Assembly: GCF_000378465.1 (NCBI RefSeq)
Contig: NZ_KB899926.1
Coordinates: 1 to 64,000, forward strand
Length of the DNA stretch: 64,000 bases
Origin: Elioraea tepidiphila DSM 17972
GTDB lineage: Bacteria; Pseudomonadota; Alphaproteobacteria; Acetobacterales; Acetobacteraceae
Reading direction: 5' to 3'
Part shown: in pieces, positions 10,088 to 20,182 of the stretch
Layout of the letters: each line of letters opens with the position of its first letter
How positions within the stretch are numbered: the first letter of the stretch is position 1
Notes under the pieces: generated by a model
What the model saw: the letters and a program-made list of their open reading frames with translations, nothing else
What the model was told of the DNA's origin: nothing
Database searches by the model: none
Program-made: the position numbers and the translations under genes

Positions 10088-11575
10088 TCACCGGCGCGAC
10101 ACGGTGCGCGCCACCGCATCCTGCCAGGCCGCGTAGAGCGCGTCGCGACGATCGGCCGCCATCGCCGGCTCGAAGCGCCGCTCCGCCCGCCAGCGCGCGG
10201 CCCAGGCATCGGGTTCCGGCGCGAGGCCCGATCGCAGCGCGGCGAGATAGGCCGCGCCGAGCGCGGTCGTCTCGGTCACCACGGGCCGGTCCACCGGCGC
10301 GCCGAGGATGTCGGCGAGGAACTGCATGGTCCAGTCGGACGCGGTCATGCCGCCGTCCACGCGCAGCACGGAACCGGCGGCCACGCCCCAGTCGCGCCGC
10401 ATCGCCTCGATCAGGTCGCGCGTCTGGAACCCGACACTTTCCAGAGCGGCGCGCGCGAGCTCGCGCGGCGATGTCCCGCGCGTGAGCCCATAGAGCGCCC
10501 CGCGGGCCTCCGCGTCCCACCACGGCGCGCCGAGCCCTGTGAAGGCCGGCACCAGGATCACGCGCTGCGCGGGATCGGCCGCCTCGGCGAGCGCCTGGGT
10601 CTCGGCCGCCGTGCCGATCACGCCGAGCCCGTCGCGCAGCCACTGCACGGCCGCGCCGGCGACGAAGATCGCGCCTTCCAGCGCGTAGGTGCGCTGTCCG
10701 CCGAGCTGATAGGCGATCGTCGAGAGCAGCCGCGCACGCGACACGACCGGCGCCGCTCCGGTGTTCAGCAGCGCGAAGCAGCCCGTGCCGTAGGTCGATT
10801 TCATCATCCCCGGCGCGACGCAGCCCTGGCCGAGCGTCGCCGCCTGCTGGTCGCCGGCGATGCCGCGGATCGCCACGGCGGCGCCGAGTAGGTCAGGCTC
10901 GGTCGTGCCGAACTCCGCGGCGCAGTCGCGGATCTCGGGCAGCAGCGCACGAGGGATGCGGAACAGCGCGAGCATCTCGTCGTCCCACTGCCCGGTGCGG
11001 ATGTCGCAGAGCAGGGTACGCGCGGCATTGGTCGCATCCGTCGCGTGCACCCTGCCCCCGGTGAGACGCCAGACCAGGAACGAATCCACCGTGCCGAAGG
11101 CAAGATCACCCGCCTCGGCCGCCGCGCGCGCGCCGGGCACATGGTCGAGCAGCCAGGCGATCTTGGTCGCGGAGAAGTACGGGTCGGCGAGCAGCCCGGT
11201 GCGCGTGGTGATCAGCGCCTCGTGGCCCGCCTCGCGCAGGGCGGCGCAGGCCTCCGCCGTGCGGCGATCCTGCCAGACGATCGCGCGATGGATCGGCGTG
11301 CCGGTCGCGCGCTCCCACACCACCACGGTCTCGCGCTGGTTGGTGATGCCGATCGCCGCGACCGCGCGCGCCTCGATGCCGGCCTGGGCGATCGCCGCGC
11401 GCATCGTCCCGATCGAGGTCCGCCACAGATCCTCGGCGTCGTGCTCGACCCAGCCGGAGTGCGGGAAGTGCTGCGGGAACTCCTGCTGCGCGGTGGCGAC
11501 GGGCGTGAGGGCCGCGTCGAACAGGATCGCCCGCGTCGAGGTGGTGCCCTGATCGAGCGCGAGAACGTAGGTCAT
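10088..11575 (-). CDS. glpK: Glycerol kinase
   Basis: A 495-residue FGGY-family kinase phosphorylating glycerol to sn-glycerol-3-phosphate. It begins [16 protein letters not shown] (phosphate-binding loop 1) and contains the conserved [39 protein letters not shown], and [13 protein letters not shown]. The ATG at 11575 is favoured over an in-frame upstream start at 11581, since AGGGGAG sits 5 bases before it. It lies 19 bases downstream of glpD, forming a glycerol catabolic operon. No glpF transporter or glpR repressor is adjacent. Confidence 0.95.
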   Translation of the reverse strand: MTYVLALDQGTTSTRAILFDAALTPVATAQQEFPQHFPHSGWVEHDAEDLWRTSIGTMRAAIAQAGIEARAVAAIGITNQRETVVVWERATGTPIHRAIVWQDRRTAEACAALREAGHEALITTRTGLLADPYFSATKIAWLLDHVPGARAAAEAGDLAFGTVDSFLVWRLTGGRVHATDATNAARTLLCDIRTGQWDDEMLALFRIPRALLPEIRDCAAEFGTTEPDLLGAAVAIRGIAGDQQAATLGQGCVAPGMMKSTYGTGCFALLNTGAAPVVSRARLLSTIAYQLGGQRTYALEGAIFVAGAAVQWLRDGLGVIGTAAETQALAEAADPAQRVILVPAFTGLGAPWWDAEARGALYGLTRGTSPRELARAALESVGFQTRDLIEAMRRDWGVAAGSVLRVDGGMTASDWTMQFLADILGAPVDRPVVTETTALGAAYLAALRSGLAPEPDAWAARWRAERRFEPAMAADRRDALYAAWQDAVARTVSRR

Positions 11576-11594
11576 CGGCACTCCCCTGAAGCGG

Positions 11595-13130
11595 TCATTC
11601 CGCGGCGCGCCGTCCGGGCATGTCGGCGGGCGTGCCCATGAAGCGCGCCAGCGCGGCGATCTCGGCCGTGGACGCGCGCAAGCCGAGCTTGGTGCGGCGC
11701 CAGAGGATGTCGTCCGGCGTGCGCGCCCATTCGCGCTCGATCATCCAGCGCGCCTCGCGCGGCGTGAGGTCGGCGACCAGCGGCGGTTCGGGTCCGTCCG
11801 CGCCCTCGAGAAGACGGAACGCCTCCGTGCCGAATTGGCGTACCAGCCGCCGCGCGGTCGCGGGTGCGAGCCACGCATGCTGCGCGCTGAGGCGCTCGGC
11901 GAGCGCGGGCGCGCCGTCGTGCGGAAAGTCGCCGCCCGGCAGGGGCGCGGTCGCGGTCCAGGCCCCGCGCATCGGCAGATGCGGCGCGAGCCGGGCGAGC
12001 GCGGCCTCGGCGAGACGGCGATAGGTCGTGATCTTGCCGCCGAAGACCGAGAGCAGCGGCGGCGCGCCCGTCGGCGCATCGAGGCTCAGCACATAGTCGC
12101 GCGTGGCCTCCTGGGCGCGGCTCGCGCCGTCGTCGTAGAGCGGCCGTACCCCGGCATAGCTCCACACCACATCCGCCGGCGTGACCGGTCGCGCGAGATA
12201 CGTGCTCACGGCGGCGCACAGATAGCGCGTCTCGTCGTCGCTGATCGCAACCGCGCCGGGATCGCCGATGAAGTCTAGGTCGGTGGTGCCGATGAGCGTG
12301 AAGTCGCCCTCGTAGGGGATCGCGAAGCAGATCCGCCCGTCCGCGTTCTGGAAGATGTAGGCGTGCGGCCCGTCCCACAGTCGACGCACGACGATGTGGC
12401 TGCCCTTCACCAGCCGCACCTTGGCCGGCGCGTTCAGCCGCGCGCCGCGCGTCAGGAACTCCGCGACCCAAGGCCCGGCGGCATTGACCAGCACGCGCGC
12501 CCGCGCCTCGCCCGCCCCCTCGCCTGCGAGCGTGAGGCGCCACGCGCCATCCGCGCGCTCGGCAGAGACGCAGCGCGTGCGCACGCGCACCTCCGCGCCG
12601 CGATCGGCCGCGTCGCGCGCGTTCAGAACGACGAGCCGCGCATCCTCGACCCAGCAATCCGAGTACGCGAAACCGTGGGTGAACTCCGGGCGCAGCGGCG
12701 TTCCTTCCGGCGCGCGCCGCAGGTCGAGGCTGCGCGTGCCCGGCAGCAGCGTCCGCCCGCCGAGATGGTCGTAGAGAAACAGGCCGAGGCGGATCAGCCA
12801 GCGCGGCCTGAGCCCCGCATGGTGCGGCAGCACGAAACGCAGCGGCCAGACGATGTGCGGCGCCGCGCGCAGCAGCACCTCGCGCTCGGCCAGCGCCTCG
12901 CGCACCAGGCGGAACTCGTAGTGCTCCAGGTAGCGCAGCCCGCCATGGATCAGCTTGGTCGAGGCCGAGGAGGTCGCGCCGGCGAGGTCGCCCTGCTCGA
13001 CCAGCAGCACCGAGAGACCGCGGCCGGCGGCATCGCGCGCGATGCCCGCGCCGTTCACCCCGCCGCCGACGATCGCGAGGTCGAACGTGTCGCGCGCCGT
13101 GGCGGGCGTGGTGGCAGAACTCGAGGACAG
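11595..13130 (-). CDS. glpD: Aerobic glycerol-3-phosphate dehydrogenase
   Basis: A membrane-associated FAD enzyme oxidising glycerol-3-phosphate to DHAP and passing electrons to quinone. Seen: [23 protein letters not shown]-type dinucleotide fold, [17 protein letters not shown], and the C-terminal GlpD domain ([27 protein letters not shown]). The frame has no ATG, GTG or TTG between the upstream TGA and a GTG at 13058, which lies inside the FAD-binding motif and would destroy it. A CTG at 13130, with GGGAG (13142-13138) 7 bases before it, gives a 511-residue protein starting (M)[18 protein letters not shown] therefore annotate the CTG start; a sequencing error is the alternative. Precedes glpK. 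Confidence 0.88.
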   Translation of the reverse strand: MSSSSATTPATARDTFDLAIVGGGVNGAGIARDAAGRGLSVLLVEQGDLAGATSSASTKLIHGGLRYLEHYEFRLVREALAEREVLLRAAPHIVWPLRFVLPHHAGLRPRWLIRLGLFLYDHLGGRTLLPGTRSLDLRRAPEGTPLRPEFTHGFAYSDCWVEDARLVVLNARDAADRGAEVRVRTRCVSAERADGAWRLTLAGEGAGEARARVLVNAAGPWVAEFLTRGARLNAPAKVRLVKGSHIVVRRLWDGPHAYIFQNADGRICFAIPYEGDFTLIGTTDLDFIGDPGAVAISDDETRYLCAAVSTYLARPVTPADVVWSYAGVRPLYDDGASRAQEATRDYVLSLDAPTGAPPLLSVFGGKITTYRRLAEAALARLAPHLPMRGAWTATAPLPGGDFPHDGAPALAERLSAQHAWLAPATARRLVRQFGTEAFRLLEGADGPEPPLVADLTPREARWMIEREWARTPDDILWRRTKLGLRASTAEIAALARFMGTPADMPGRRAAE

Positions 13131-13188
13131 GCGTTCGCTCCCGCGTTGTGTCGCGGCACAGCTTGGCGGGAGGCGCGGGACGGCTCAA

Positions 13189-13215
13189 GGGGACGCGGCG
13201 TCGGGCCGCGTCCCC
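13189..13215 (-). terminator. Terminator hairpin after the glutathione transferase gene
   Basis: A perfect 11-bp stem, 13189-13199 with 13205-13215, and a GTCGG loop lie 6 bases past the gst stop on the minus strand. It separates gst from glpD, so glpDK is likely transcribed from its own promoter within or after this short gap. Confidence 0.75.
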
Positions 13216-13221
13216 GTCCGC

Positions 13222-13899
13222 TCAGGCGGCGATGCGGTAGCGCCGGGCCGCGCGCTGCATCTCGCACCAGCCCGCGAAGGCCGCGTGCACCGGGGTCCAG
13301 GATGGCAGCGCCTTCATCGCCTCGATCCAGCGCCCGATGCGCGGCCAGGGGGCGAGGTCGAACGCGATCAGCTCGCCGTTCGCGACATGGACCGCGCCCA
13401 TGTAGTCGGCGAGCGAGGGCGCCGCGCCGCCGAGATAGGTCCCGGCGTCCAGCCAATGCGCGTCCAGCACGTCGAGCCAGCGGCGCGTCTCGGCCTCGGC
13501 GCGCGCGAGCGAGGCCGCCTGCATCTCCGCCTTGGGCCAAGCGTAGTCCGGCAGCACCTGTGGATAGATCAGTCCATAGCCGAATGAGCGGTAGAACCCG
13601 GTATTGAACCAGTCCATCAGCGCATTGGTGCGCGCGCGCGCCTGCGGCTCCGCCGGATAGGCCGCCGAGCCCGCGCGCTCGGCGAGATACTTCAGGATCG
13701 CCGAACTCTCGGTGAGGCGGAACGCGCCGTCCTCCAGCACCGGCACGGCGCGGTTCGGGTTGATCGCGGCGAAGCCGGGCGAGAGGTGATCGCCCGCGAA
13801 CAGGTCGATCGTGACGAGATCGAGCGGGAGGCGCGCCTCGGCCGCGAACAGCAGGATCGGGCGCGTGGTGGTGGAGATGGGATGGCCGTAGAGCTTCAT
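13222..13899 (-). CDS. Glutathione S-transferase family protein
   Basis: A 225-residue cytosolic protein. The N-terminal thioredoxin-like domain (1-80) has MKLYGHPISTTTR, where Ser/Thr after HPI would activate glutathione, the cis-Pro region NRAVPVLEDGAFRLTESSAIL, and a helical C-terminal domain with SLADYMGA. It resembles theta/plant-type GSTs that conjugate or dehalogenate electrophiles. It stands alone, 30 bases downstream of the cytochrome c gene on the same strand, and is closed by a strong hairpin. Confidence 0.88.
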   Translation of the reverse strand: MKLYGHPISTTTRPILLFAAEARLPLDLVTIDLFAGDHLSPGFAAINPNRAVPVLEDGAFRLTESSAILKYLAERAGSAAYPAEPQARARTNALMDWFNTGFYRSFGYGLIYPQVLPDYAWPKAEMQAASLARAEAETRRWLDVLDAHWLDAGTYLGGAAPSLADYMGAVHVANGELIAFDLAPWPRIGRWIEAMKALPSWTPVHAAFAGWCEMQRAARRYRIAA

Positions 13900-13929
13900 G
13901 GGGCGTGTCCTCGGGGCGGCGGCGGACGA

Positions 13930-14469
13930 TCAGCGCGCGGGCACGACGAGCGTGAAGTAAGGCGCCGGCGGCGTCGCGGACGGCCCAGTGATCGGTGGAG
14001 TGGCGTTGCGGACCGGCGGCAGGCTCTTGAGGTAGGCGGCGAGCGCGCCGGCATCCGCATCCGTCAGCGCGGCATAGGCGTGCCAGGGCATGGCGGGGGC
14101 GAGGATGCGCCCATCGGGTCGCACGCCGGTCCGCACGGCCGTGACGATCTCCGCCGCGCTCCAGGACCCGAGCCCGGTCTCGCGGTCGGGGGTCAGGTTG
14201 GGCGGATAGAACGTGCCGAGCTCGGGGATCTGGAAGCCGACCTCGGAGCCGGCAAGCGCAAGCTTCGGGTCAGGCTTGCCGATCAGCGCGCCGCCGGTGT
14301 GGCAGCCGCCGCAGTCCATGATCGCGGCGAGATACGCGCCGCGCGCGAGGGTTCCGCGGTCAGCCGGCTGCGCGGCGGCCGACCAGGCGGCGATCGCCAG
14401 CAGGGCCGCGCCCACGGCGCCGGCGATCAGCGGGGCGGCGCGGCGCAGCGCGTCGGTGGTGTCGGTCAT
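13930..14469 (-). CDS. Membrane-anchored class I cytochrome c
   Basis: A 179-residue protein with one N-terminal hydrophobic segment (about 11-33) that is a signal or uncleaved anchor. A single periplasmic c-type heme domain follows: CGGCH at 53-57 and the likely axial Met127 in LAPAMPWHAY. The middle section NLTPDRETGLGSWSAAEI is typical of the cytochrome subunits that accept electrons from periplasmic alcohol/aldehyde dehydrogenases. The ATG at 14469 is chosen over 14511 because GGAGAG precedes it. No dehydrogenase partner lies next to it. Confidence 0.87.
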   Translation of the reverse strand: MTDTTDALRRAAPLIAGAVGAALLAIAAWSAAAQPADRGTLARGAYLAAIMDCGGCHTGGALIGKPDPKLALAGSEVGFQIPELGTFYPPNLTPDRETGLGSWSAAEIVTAVRTGVRPDGRILAPAMPWHAYAALTDADAGALAAYLKSLPPVRNATPPITGPSATPPAPYFTLVVPAR

Positions 14470-14589
14470 GGGTCTCTCCGAAGCGGTCGGGGCGGATCGG
14501 TCCGCCCTCACGGCGCGGACCTTGCCGGCCGCCGCTTTCCGGGGCCATCGCCGGATCTTTCCGAAGTTTTCCCGCCCGCGCGGGGCGCG

Positions 14590-16020
14590 TCACTCCGGCA
14601 CGCCGGCCTTCACCAGACCCTCGACGAACACCTCGCAATGCGCGAACCCGGCGAGGTTCTGGCGCAGCACGCCCACCCGGATCGGCGGCCCGACCCGGTT
14701 GCGCTCGGCGATCAACGCCTTCGCCTCGTCGGTCAGCCCGAGATGGCCGCAGCAGGAGATCAGCGCGTTGTAGTGGCCGGAGTACTCTGCGAAAGTGGCG
14801 ACAGAGGCGCGCAGGAAGGGCAGAGCCTCGTCGAACCGGTGCGCGGCCAGGAAGGAGAGCCCACGGATCGAGGTGTAAAACCCGGCGAAACTGTCGGTCG
14901 GGCTCATGCGCAGCGCCTTCCCGGTCTCCTCGATTGCCTGGTCGTACCGACCGGCCCGCAACAGTGCCCAGCCGTGCAGCGTGCGGCCGAGTGCGAAGTT
15001 GGGGTTCAGGTCGAGGGCTGCGCCGAACTCGGCGAGCGCGCTCTCGTGCCGCCGTGCGGTGCTGAGCGTGAGCCCAAGCATCATGCGTGCCCAGGGCTCG
15101 GCCGGGTCGAGCGTCACCGCGCGCTCGGCGTGGCGCCCGGCCTCGGCGTAGCCCGCCGCGGTGTCCGGCCACCAGTAGCAGAGTGCTGCCCACCATACCG
15201 CCCAGGACAGCACCGCATGCGCACGCGCATAGTTCGGATCGAGCGCGATCGCCTGGGCCAGCAGCGTCCGCGCCTCCTCGTTCTGGCGCTGGCCGACCCG
15301 CGTGACGAGCCCGATCGCGCGCACCACGAGGCCCCAGGCGTCGATGCTGCCCGGCGCGCGACGCGCGGCACGGATCGACTCGGCGTCGTAGAGATGCGGC
15401 TCGATCGCGGCGACCACGTGGCCGGTGATCTCGTCCTGCACCGCGAACAGGTCGGTCAGGTCGCGGTCGTAGCGTTCGGCCCAGATATGCTTGCCGGTCT
15501 CGGCATCGACGAGCTGGCCGGTCACGCGCATGCGCGGCCCCGCCACGCGCACGCTGCCCTCCAGCACATAGCGCACGCCGAGCTCGCGCGCGACCTGACG
15601 CACATCGACCGCCCGGCCGCGATAGGTGAAGGTCGAGTTGCGCGCGATCACGAACAGCCAGCGCAGCCGCGAGAGCTCGGTGATGATGTCCTCGCTCAGC
15701 CCGTCGGCGATGTGATCATGCGCGGCGTCGCCGCTCATGTTGGCGAAGGGCAGCACGGCGATCGACGGGCCCTCGGGCGGCGCCGGCGGGGGCAGCGGCG
15801 GCGCCGCAGTCTCGGCAGCGGCCTGATCCGCGCGGGGCCGGAGCACGAGTCCCGTGTGCGCCTCCACGATCGCGAGCGTGCGGTCCGAGTAGAGCCCGAC
15901 CAGCAGCTTGTCGACGGTCGACCGGCCGAGCCTGGTCTTGAACGCGAACTGGTCGCGGGAGATGCGTTCACGGGCGAGCCAGTCCCGGATCAGGCCAGCA
16001 ACCCGCTTGGTGTCGTCCAT
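14590..16020 (-). CDS. HTH / TolB-like / TPR protein of the CadC-adenylate cyclase-associated type
   Basis: A 476-residue protein in three parts. Residues 1-60 look like a small helix-turn-helix (RISRDQFAFKTRLGRSTVDKL). A Pro-rich linker (about 70-83) follows. Residues 85-215 are a TolB-N/FlgO-like domain (SIAVLPFANMSGD, GLSEDIITELSRL, YVLEGSVR, HIWAERYDRD). From about 235 onward there are tetratricopeptide repeats (ALDPNYARAHAVLSWA, TLDPAEPWARMMLG, DLNPNFALGRTLHGW). Relatives often pair this module with adenylate cyclase or a winged helix; here an XRE-like HTH takes that place. The ATG at 16020 begins the HTH. Function unknown; a signalling or transcriptional role is inferred. Confidence 0.75.
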   Translation of the reverse strand: MDDTKRVAGLIRDWLARERISRDQFAFKTRLGRSTVDKLLVGLYSDRTLAIVEAHTGLVLRPRADQAAAETAAPPLPPPAPPEGPSIAVLPFANMSGDAAHDHIADGLSEDIITELSRLRWLFVIARNSTFTYRGRAVDVRQVARELGVRYVLEGSVRVAGPRMRVTGQLVDAETGKHIWAERYDRDLTDLFAVQDEITGHVVAAIEPHLYDAESIRAARRAPGSIDAWGLVVRAIGLVTRVGQRQNEEARTLLAQAIALDPNYARAHAVLSWAVWWAALCYWWPDTAAGYAEAGRHAERAVTLDPAEPWARMMLGLTLSTARRHESALAEFGAALDLNPNFALGRTLHGWALLRAGRYDQAIEETGKALRMSPTDSFAGFYTSIRGLSFLAAHRFDEALPFLRASVATFAEYSGHYNALISCCGHLGLTDEAKALIAERNRVGPPIRVGVLRQNLAGFAHCEVFVEGLVKAGVPE

Positions 16021-16091
16021 CGTCGCGCAGTGGTCCCCGTGCCCGCCGGATGCGGAGGGCGTTCCCGAACCGCCCTTGCGCCCGATGAAGT

Positions 16092-17024
16092 CTAGTCGGA
16101 ACCACCGGCCAAGGCGAGCCGACGGCGCCGGCCGAAGGGGCCGGCCGCCCAGGCGACCGCCAGCAGCACGCCGGCGACCACGGCGATCATGCCGGCGGCA
16201 TTGAGCCCGTGGCCAAGACCGAAGGCAGCGGGCGCCAGCGCGGCCACCCAATAGCCGCCCGCGCCCATCGCGACCGCCGCGACCGCGGACAGGCCGAACT
16301 GCGTCGCGTAGTCATCGGTCAGCAGGCGCGCGATCGCCGCGGGTGCCACCAGCGCGGCGATCACCAGGATCGAGCCGACCGCCCAGAACGCCGCCACGCA
16401 CGCCACCGAGACGAGCACCAGCACCAGCAGCGACATCCGCCGCGGTGCGAAGCCGATCGCCTGCGCGAAATCCGGATCGAAGCAGGCGAGCCGCAGCTCC
16501 TTCCAGAACGCGGCCAGCAGCGCGAGCGTCAGCAGGAGCACCACGGCGAGCGTGGTCGTCTCGGCGGGGAACTCGGCGAGTGCGGCCGGATCGAGCAGCG
16601 AACCGGGCCCCGACGCCGCCGGCCAGATCAGCGCCTCGAGCTGGCCGTAGAGCACGCAGTCGACGTCGAGATCGACCGCGTGCGCGCCGCTCACCTCGAT
16701 CAGCACGATGCCGAGCGCGAAGAAGCCGGAGAACACCACGCCCATCGCCGCGCCCGCTTCCAGCCGCGTCAGGCGCCGGAGCAGCGCGATCAGCAGCGCG
16801 GCCGCCACCGCGGCGAGCATCGCGCCCGCGACCAGCGGCGGGGCCGCCCTGCTGCCCGAGACCCAGAAGCCGAGCACGATGCCGGGCAGCACCGCGTGGC
16901 TGATCGCATCCCCGAGCAGGGACTGGCGCGTCAGCAGCAGCAGGTTGCCGATCAGGCCGCAGACCAGGCAGGCGAAGGTCGCCGCCAGCATCGCCGCGAG
17001 GTCGAGCTGGAGGAACTGGGTCAT
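16092..17024 (-). CDS. Metal (Mn/Zn/Fe) ABC transporter permease
   Basis: A 310-residue polytopic inner-membrane permease of the ZnuB/MntC (ABC-3) family with about eight hydrophobic segments. LTRQSLLGDAISHAVLPGIVLGF is the family signature, and VAALVAPAAIARLLTDD-like sequence sits near the coupling helix. Its start overlaps the stop of the preceding permease gene (ATGA, 17021-17024). With two different permeases the importer is probably a heterodimer. Last gene of the operon. Confidence 0.92.
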   Translation of the reverse strand: MTQFLQLDLAAMLAATFACLVCGLIGNLLLLTRQSLLGDAISHAVLPGIVLGFWVSGSRAAPPLVAGAMLAAVAAALLIALLRRLTRLEAGAAMGVVFSGFFALGIVLIEVSGAHAVDLDVDCVLYGQLEALIWPAASGPGSLLDPAALAEFPAETTTLAVVLLLTLALLAAFWKELRLACFDPDFAQAIGFAPRRMSLLVLVLVSVACVAAFWAVGSILVIAALVAPAAIARLLTDDYATQFGLSAVAAVAMGAGGYWVAALAPAAFGLGHGLNAAGMIAVVAGVLLAVAWAAGPFGRRRRLALAGGSD

Positions 17025-18349
17025 CGCGGCGCCGTCGGCGCTTCGCCCGGCGCGGGCAGCGCGCCCTCCGCCGGCAGGCGCGCGGGATCGTTTCGGCGGA
17101 GCCACGCCTCGGCCTCGCGCGCGACCTCGGGCGGCAGGGTGTGCTCGACCTCGTCGGCGGCGCGATGCGCGGCCCACGGCCCGAGCCCGCCGGCCGCCTG
17201 CATGTAGTGCTCCCACAGTCGATGCCGCCGCGTCAGGTCGCGCGCGAGCGCGAGGCCCGCATCCGTCAGCGCGATCCGCTCGCCCTCGGCGCGCACCCAG
17301 CCGGCGGCGGCGAGCCAGCGCGGCAGCACCGCGCGCTGCCAGCGCGACCAGCCCGCGCCGCGGCCGAGCTCCACCCAGCGATGCGTGGCGCCGGGCGCGC
17401 GCTCGGCGGCCTCGAAGGCGGCACGCAGCGCATGGTCGCGCGCCACCGTCAGCGACAGCATGGCCTGGCGCGCGGCGAAGGCCAGCGCACCGCGGCGGGG
17501 CGCGAACAGCAGCGCGGCGAGGAACAGCGCGCAGGCGACCAGCGTGATCGTGGCCCCGGTCGGCAGGTCGGGCAGGGTCGCCGACAGCGCCGCGCCGACC
17601 CACGCCGAGACCGCGCCCACACCGCCAGCGATCGGCACCATCGCCTCCAGCCGCTCGGTCAGCAGTCGCGCCGTCGCGGCCGGGATCACCATCAGCGCGA
17701 CCACCAGGATCAGCCCGACCGCGCGCAGACCGGCGACCGTGACCGCGAGCATCAGCCCGAGCAGCGCGAGGTCGAGCGCGCGCACCGGCAGGCCCACGGC
17801 GGCGGCGAAGCCGCGGTCGAAACAGAGGGCCGCGAGCGGGCGGAACAGCACGCCGACCAGCAGCAGCGCGAGCACGGCCAGCGCACCGACGAGTTGCGCA
17901 TCCGCCGCGCTCATGCCGGCCGCCTGGCCGAGGATGAAGCCCTTCAGCCCCGCCTGCCCGCCGACGGGCAGCGACTGCACCACCGACATCAGCACCACGC
18001 CGATGCCGAAGCCGATCGACAGCACCAGCGCCATCGCCGCGTCGTCGCGGATGCGCCCGCCGCCGGCGAGCGCGTTGACCAGCACCACGCCGAGGGCCGC
18101 GGTCGCGCCAGCGCCGGCGAGCAGCAGCGGCAGGGCGCGCACATCCCAGCCGATCAGCGCGGCGAGGATGAAGGCGCCGGCGACACCGGGCAGCGTCGCA
18201 TGCGCGGCCGCATCCGCGATCAGCGCGCGGCCGCGCAGCAGCACGAAACAGCCGAGCGCGCCGGCCGCCAGCCCGAACGCCGCGCAGCCGAGGGCCACCA
18301 CCGCGGCGTTGTAGCCGGCCGAGAACAGCAGCGCGTCGGCGACCGTCAC
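17021..18349 (-). CDS. Metal ABC transporter permease fused to a C-terminal DtxR/MntR-like domain
   Basis: A 442-residue protein. Residues 1 to about 285 are an ABC-3 family permease ([42 protein letters not shown]). The remaining roughly 150 residues are soluble and resemble the DtxR/MntR repressor fold: a winged-helix part ([28 protein letters not shown]) followed by the metal-sensing/dimerisation segment ([25 protein letters not shown]). The start is GTG 18349, overlapping the ATPase stop (GTGA). The cytoplasmic domain may sense the imported metal and gate the transporter; this is inference. Confidence 0.88.
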   Translation of the reverse strand: MTVADALLFSAGYNAAVVALGCAAFGLAAGALGCFVLLRGRALIADAAAHATLPGVAGAFILAALIGWDVRALPLLLAGAGATAALGVVLVNALAGGGRIRDDAAMALVLSIGFGIGVVLMSVVQSLPVGGQAGLKGFILGQAAGMSAADAQLVGALAVLALLLVGVLFRPLAALCFDRGFAAAVGLPVRALDLALLGLMLAVTVAGLRAVGLILVVALMVIPAATARLLTERLEAMVPIAGGVGAVSAWVGAALSATLPDLPTGATITLVACALFLAALLFAPRRGALAFAARQAMLSLTVARDHALRAAFEAAERAPGATHRWVELGRGAGWSRWQRAVLPRWLAAAGWVRAEGERIALTDAGLALARDLTRRHRLWEHYMQAAGGLGPWAAHRAADEVEHTLPPEVAREAEAWLRRNDPARLPAEGALPAPGEAPTAPR

Positions 18350-19137
18350 GGCGGCGGGGCCGGCCGCGTGCCGGCCTGGGCGGCGGCGACCGCGCGTTCC
18401 AGCAGGCTGAGCCGGCCGCCATAGGTGCGCGCGAGGTTCTCGGCGGTGAAGGTGGACGCCATCGGGCCGGCGGCGATCGCGCGCACGTTCAGCAGCAGCA
18501 CGTGATCGAAATATTGCGGTGCCGTCGCGAGATCGTGATGCACCGCGATCACCGTGCGGCCCTCGGCCGCGAGCCGGCGCAGCACCTCGACGATCGCGCG
18601 CTCGGTCGCGGCATCGACGCCGGCGAAGGGCTCGTCCATCAGGTAGAGATCGGCCTCGAGCGCCAGCGCGCGGGCGAGGAACACGCGCTGCTGCTGCCCG
18701 CCCGAGAGCTGGCCGATCTGGCGGTCGGCGAACTCGGCCATGCCGACCTCGGCGAGGGCGGCGCGAGCGCGCTCGCGCTCGGCGCGCGGCAGCGGGCGGA
18801 GCCAGCCGACGCGCGGATAGCGCCCCTGCGCGACCACCTGCAAGGCGGTCGCCGGGAAGTCCCAGTCCACGGAGGCGCGCTGCGGCAGGTAGCCGATGCG
18901 CCGGCGCGCCTGATCGAGCGTGAGGCCGAACAGCCGCACCTCGCGCGAGAGCCGCGGCACCAGGTCGAGCACCGCCTTCAGCAGCGTGGACTTGCCCGCG
19001 CCGTTCGGCCCGACGATCGCGACCAGCCCGTTCGGCGGCGCGGTCCAGGAGACGTCCCACAGCACCGGCGCACGGGTATAGGCGACGGTGAGGTGCTGCA
19101 CGGTGAGCGCCGGCACGGGCAGCGGCGCGATGCTCAT
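18346..19137 (-). CDS. Metal ABC transporter ATP-binding protein
   Basis: A 263-residue cytosolic ATPase of the ZnuC/MntB type. Walker [10 protein letters not shown], the Q-loop [13 protein letters not shown] (typical of Mn/Fe/Zn importers), signature [15 protein letters not shown], Walker [13 protein letters not shown] and switch His in AVHHD are all present. It drives the two permeases encoded downstream and lies 3 bases after the binding-protein gene. Confidence 0.93.
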   Translation of the reverse strand: MSIAPLPVPALTVQHLTVAYTRAPVLWDVSWTAPPNGLVAIVGPNGAGKSTLLKAVLDLVPRLSREVRLFGLTLDQARRRIGYLPQRASVDWDFPATALQVVAQGRYPRVGWLRPLPRAERERARAALAEVGMAEFADRQIGQLSGGQQQRVFLARALALEADLYLMDEPFAGVDAATERAIVEVLRRLAAEGRTVIAVHHDLATAPQYFDHVLLLNVRAIAAGPMASTFTAENLARTYGGRLSLLERAVAAAQAGTRPAPPP

Positions 19138-19140
19138 GCG

Positions 19141-20142
19141 TCAGCGCCGCCCCCCGAGGCGGTTCTGGAAGCCACGCTCCGGCGCGCTGCCGCCGAGCGC
19201 GCGGGCGATCGTGGTGACGTTGTGGTCGATCATGCCGACATAGGTGCCCTCGTAGCTGCCGGGCTCGCCCATCGCATCGGAGAACAGCGCGCCGCCGATG
19301 ACGACACGGTGCCCGCGCGCGGCCGCGCCCTCGACCAGCGCGCGCACGTTGCGGTCCGACACCGAGGTCTCGACGAACACGGCCGGGATGCGCCGCTCGA
19401 CCAGCACGCCGACAAGCTCCTGGATGCGGCGCACGCCGGCCTCGGACTCGGTGGAGAGGCCCTGGATGCCCAGCACCTCGATGCCGTAACGGCGCGCGAA
19501 GTAGTTGAACGCGTCATGCGCCGTGACCAGGACGCGCTGGCGTTCGGGTATCGTCGCCAGCGCCTGCTCGGCATAGGCGTCGAGCGCGGCGATGCGCGCG
19601 AGCAGCGCGGCGAGATTGGCGCCGAAGGTCGCGGCCCCGGCCGCGTCGTGGCGGGCGAGCATCGCCGCGATCAGCTCCGCCGCGCGCGACCAGGCGCGCG
19701 GGTCCATCCAGACATGCGGATCGAAATGCCCGTCCGCCCCCTCGGGCTCGATCAGCATCTCCTCGGGCAGAAGCTCGGTGACGGCATAGACGGGTTTGCC
19801 GGCACGCGCGACGCGCACGAAGGCGTCGCTCATTTTCCCTTCCAGCAGCAGGCCGTTGTAGAAGATCACGTCGGCGCGCAGCATCTTCGCCACGTCCTCG
19901 CGCGTGGCGCGGTAGAGATGCGGATCCACGCCCGCGCCCATCAGCACCTCGACGCGCACGCGCTCGCCGCCGATCTCACGCACCAGGTCGCCGATCATGC
20001 CGGTGGTGGCGAGCACCGAGAGCGGTCCGGCGGCGCGCGGCTGCGCCCCGGCGACGGAGACAGGCAGCGCCAGCGCAGCGGCAAGCACGGCGCGGCGGCG
20101 CAGGCGGAGTTCGGCACGGCAGGCGGGTGCGACGTCGGTCAC
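19141..20142 (-). CDS. Periplasmic metal-binding protein of the Mn/Zn/Fe ABC importer
   Basis: A 333-residue cluster A-I binding protein (TroA/MntA/SitA type) with an Arg-rich signal peptide (RLRRRAVLAAALALPVSVAGA). Likely metal ligands are His75 (DPHLYRAT), His143 (DPHVWMDP), a Glu in STESEAG and an Asp in MIDHN. This His-His-Glu-Asp set is typical of Mn/Fe rather than Zn binders, and no His-rich loop is present. The GTG at 20142 is chosen because longer frames run back over the promoter and operator. First gene of the operon; expression is probably repressed by the divergent MntR. Confidence 0.88.
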   Translation of the reverse strand: MTDVAPACRAELRLRRRAVLAAALALPVSVAGAQPRAAGPLSVLATTGMIGDLVREIGGERVRVEVLMGAGVDPHLYRATREDVAKMLRADVIFYNGLLLEGKMSDAFVRVARAGKPVYAVTELLPEEMLIEPEGADGHFDPHVWMDPRAWSRAAELIAAMLARHDAAGAATFGANLAALLARIAALDAYAEQALATIPERQRVLVTAHDAFNYFARRYGIEVLGIQGLSTESEAGVRRIQELVGVLVERRIPAVFVETSVSDRNVRALVEGAAARGHRVVIGGALFSDAMGEPGSYEGTYVGMIDHNVTTIARALGGSAPERGFQNRLGGRR

Positions 20143-20182
20143 GGCACGGCTTCCGCGGGGATGCGTGGCGGCAACGCGCTGA

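Noticed and set aside
11572-13188. Alternative minus-strand frame over glpD
   Set aside because: It would begin with a conventional start but translates to an Arg-rich mirror frame. The FAD-binding and GlpD motifs are in the frame annotated here.
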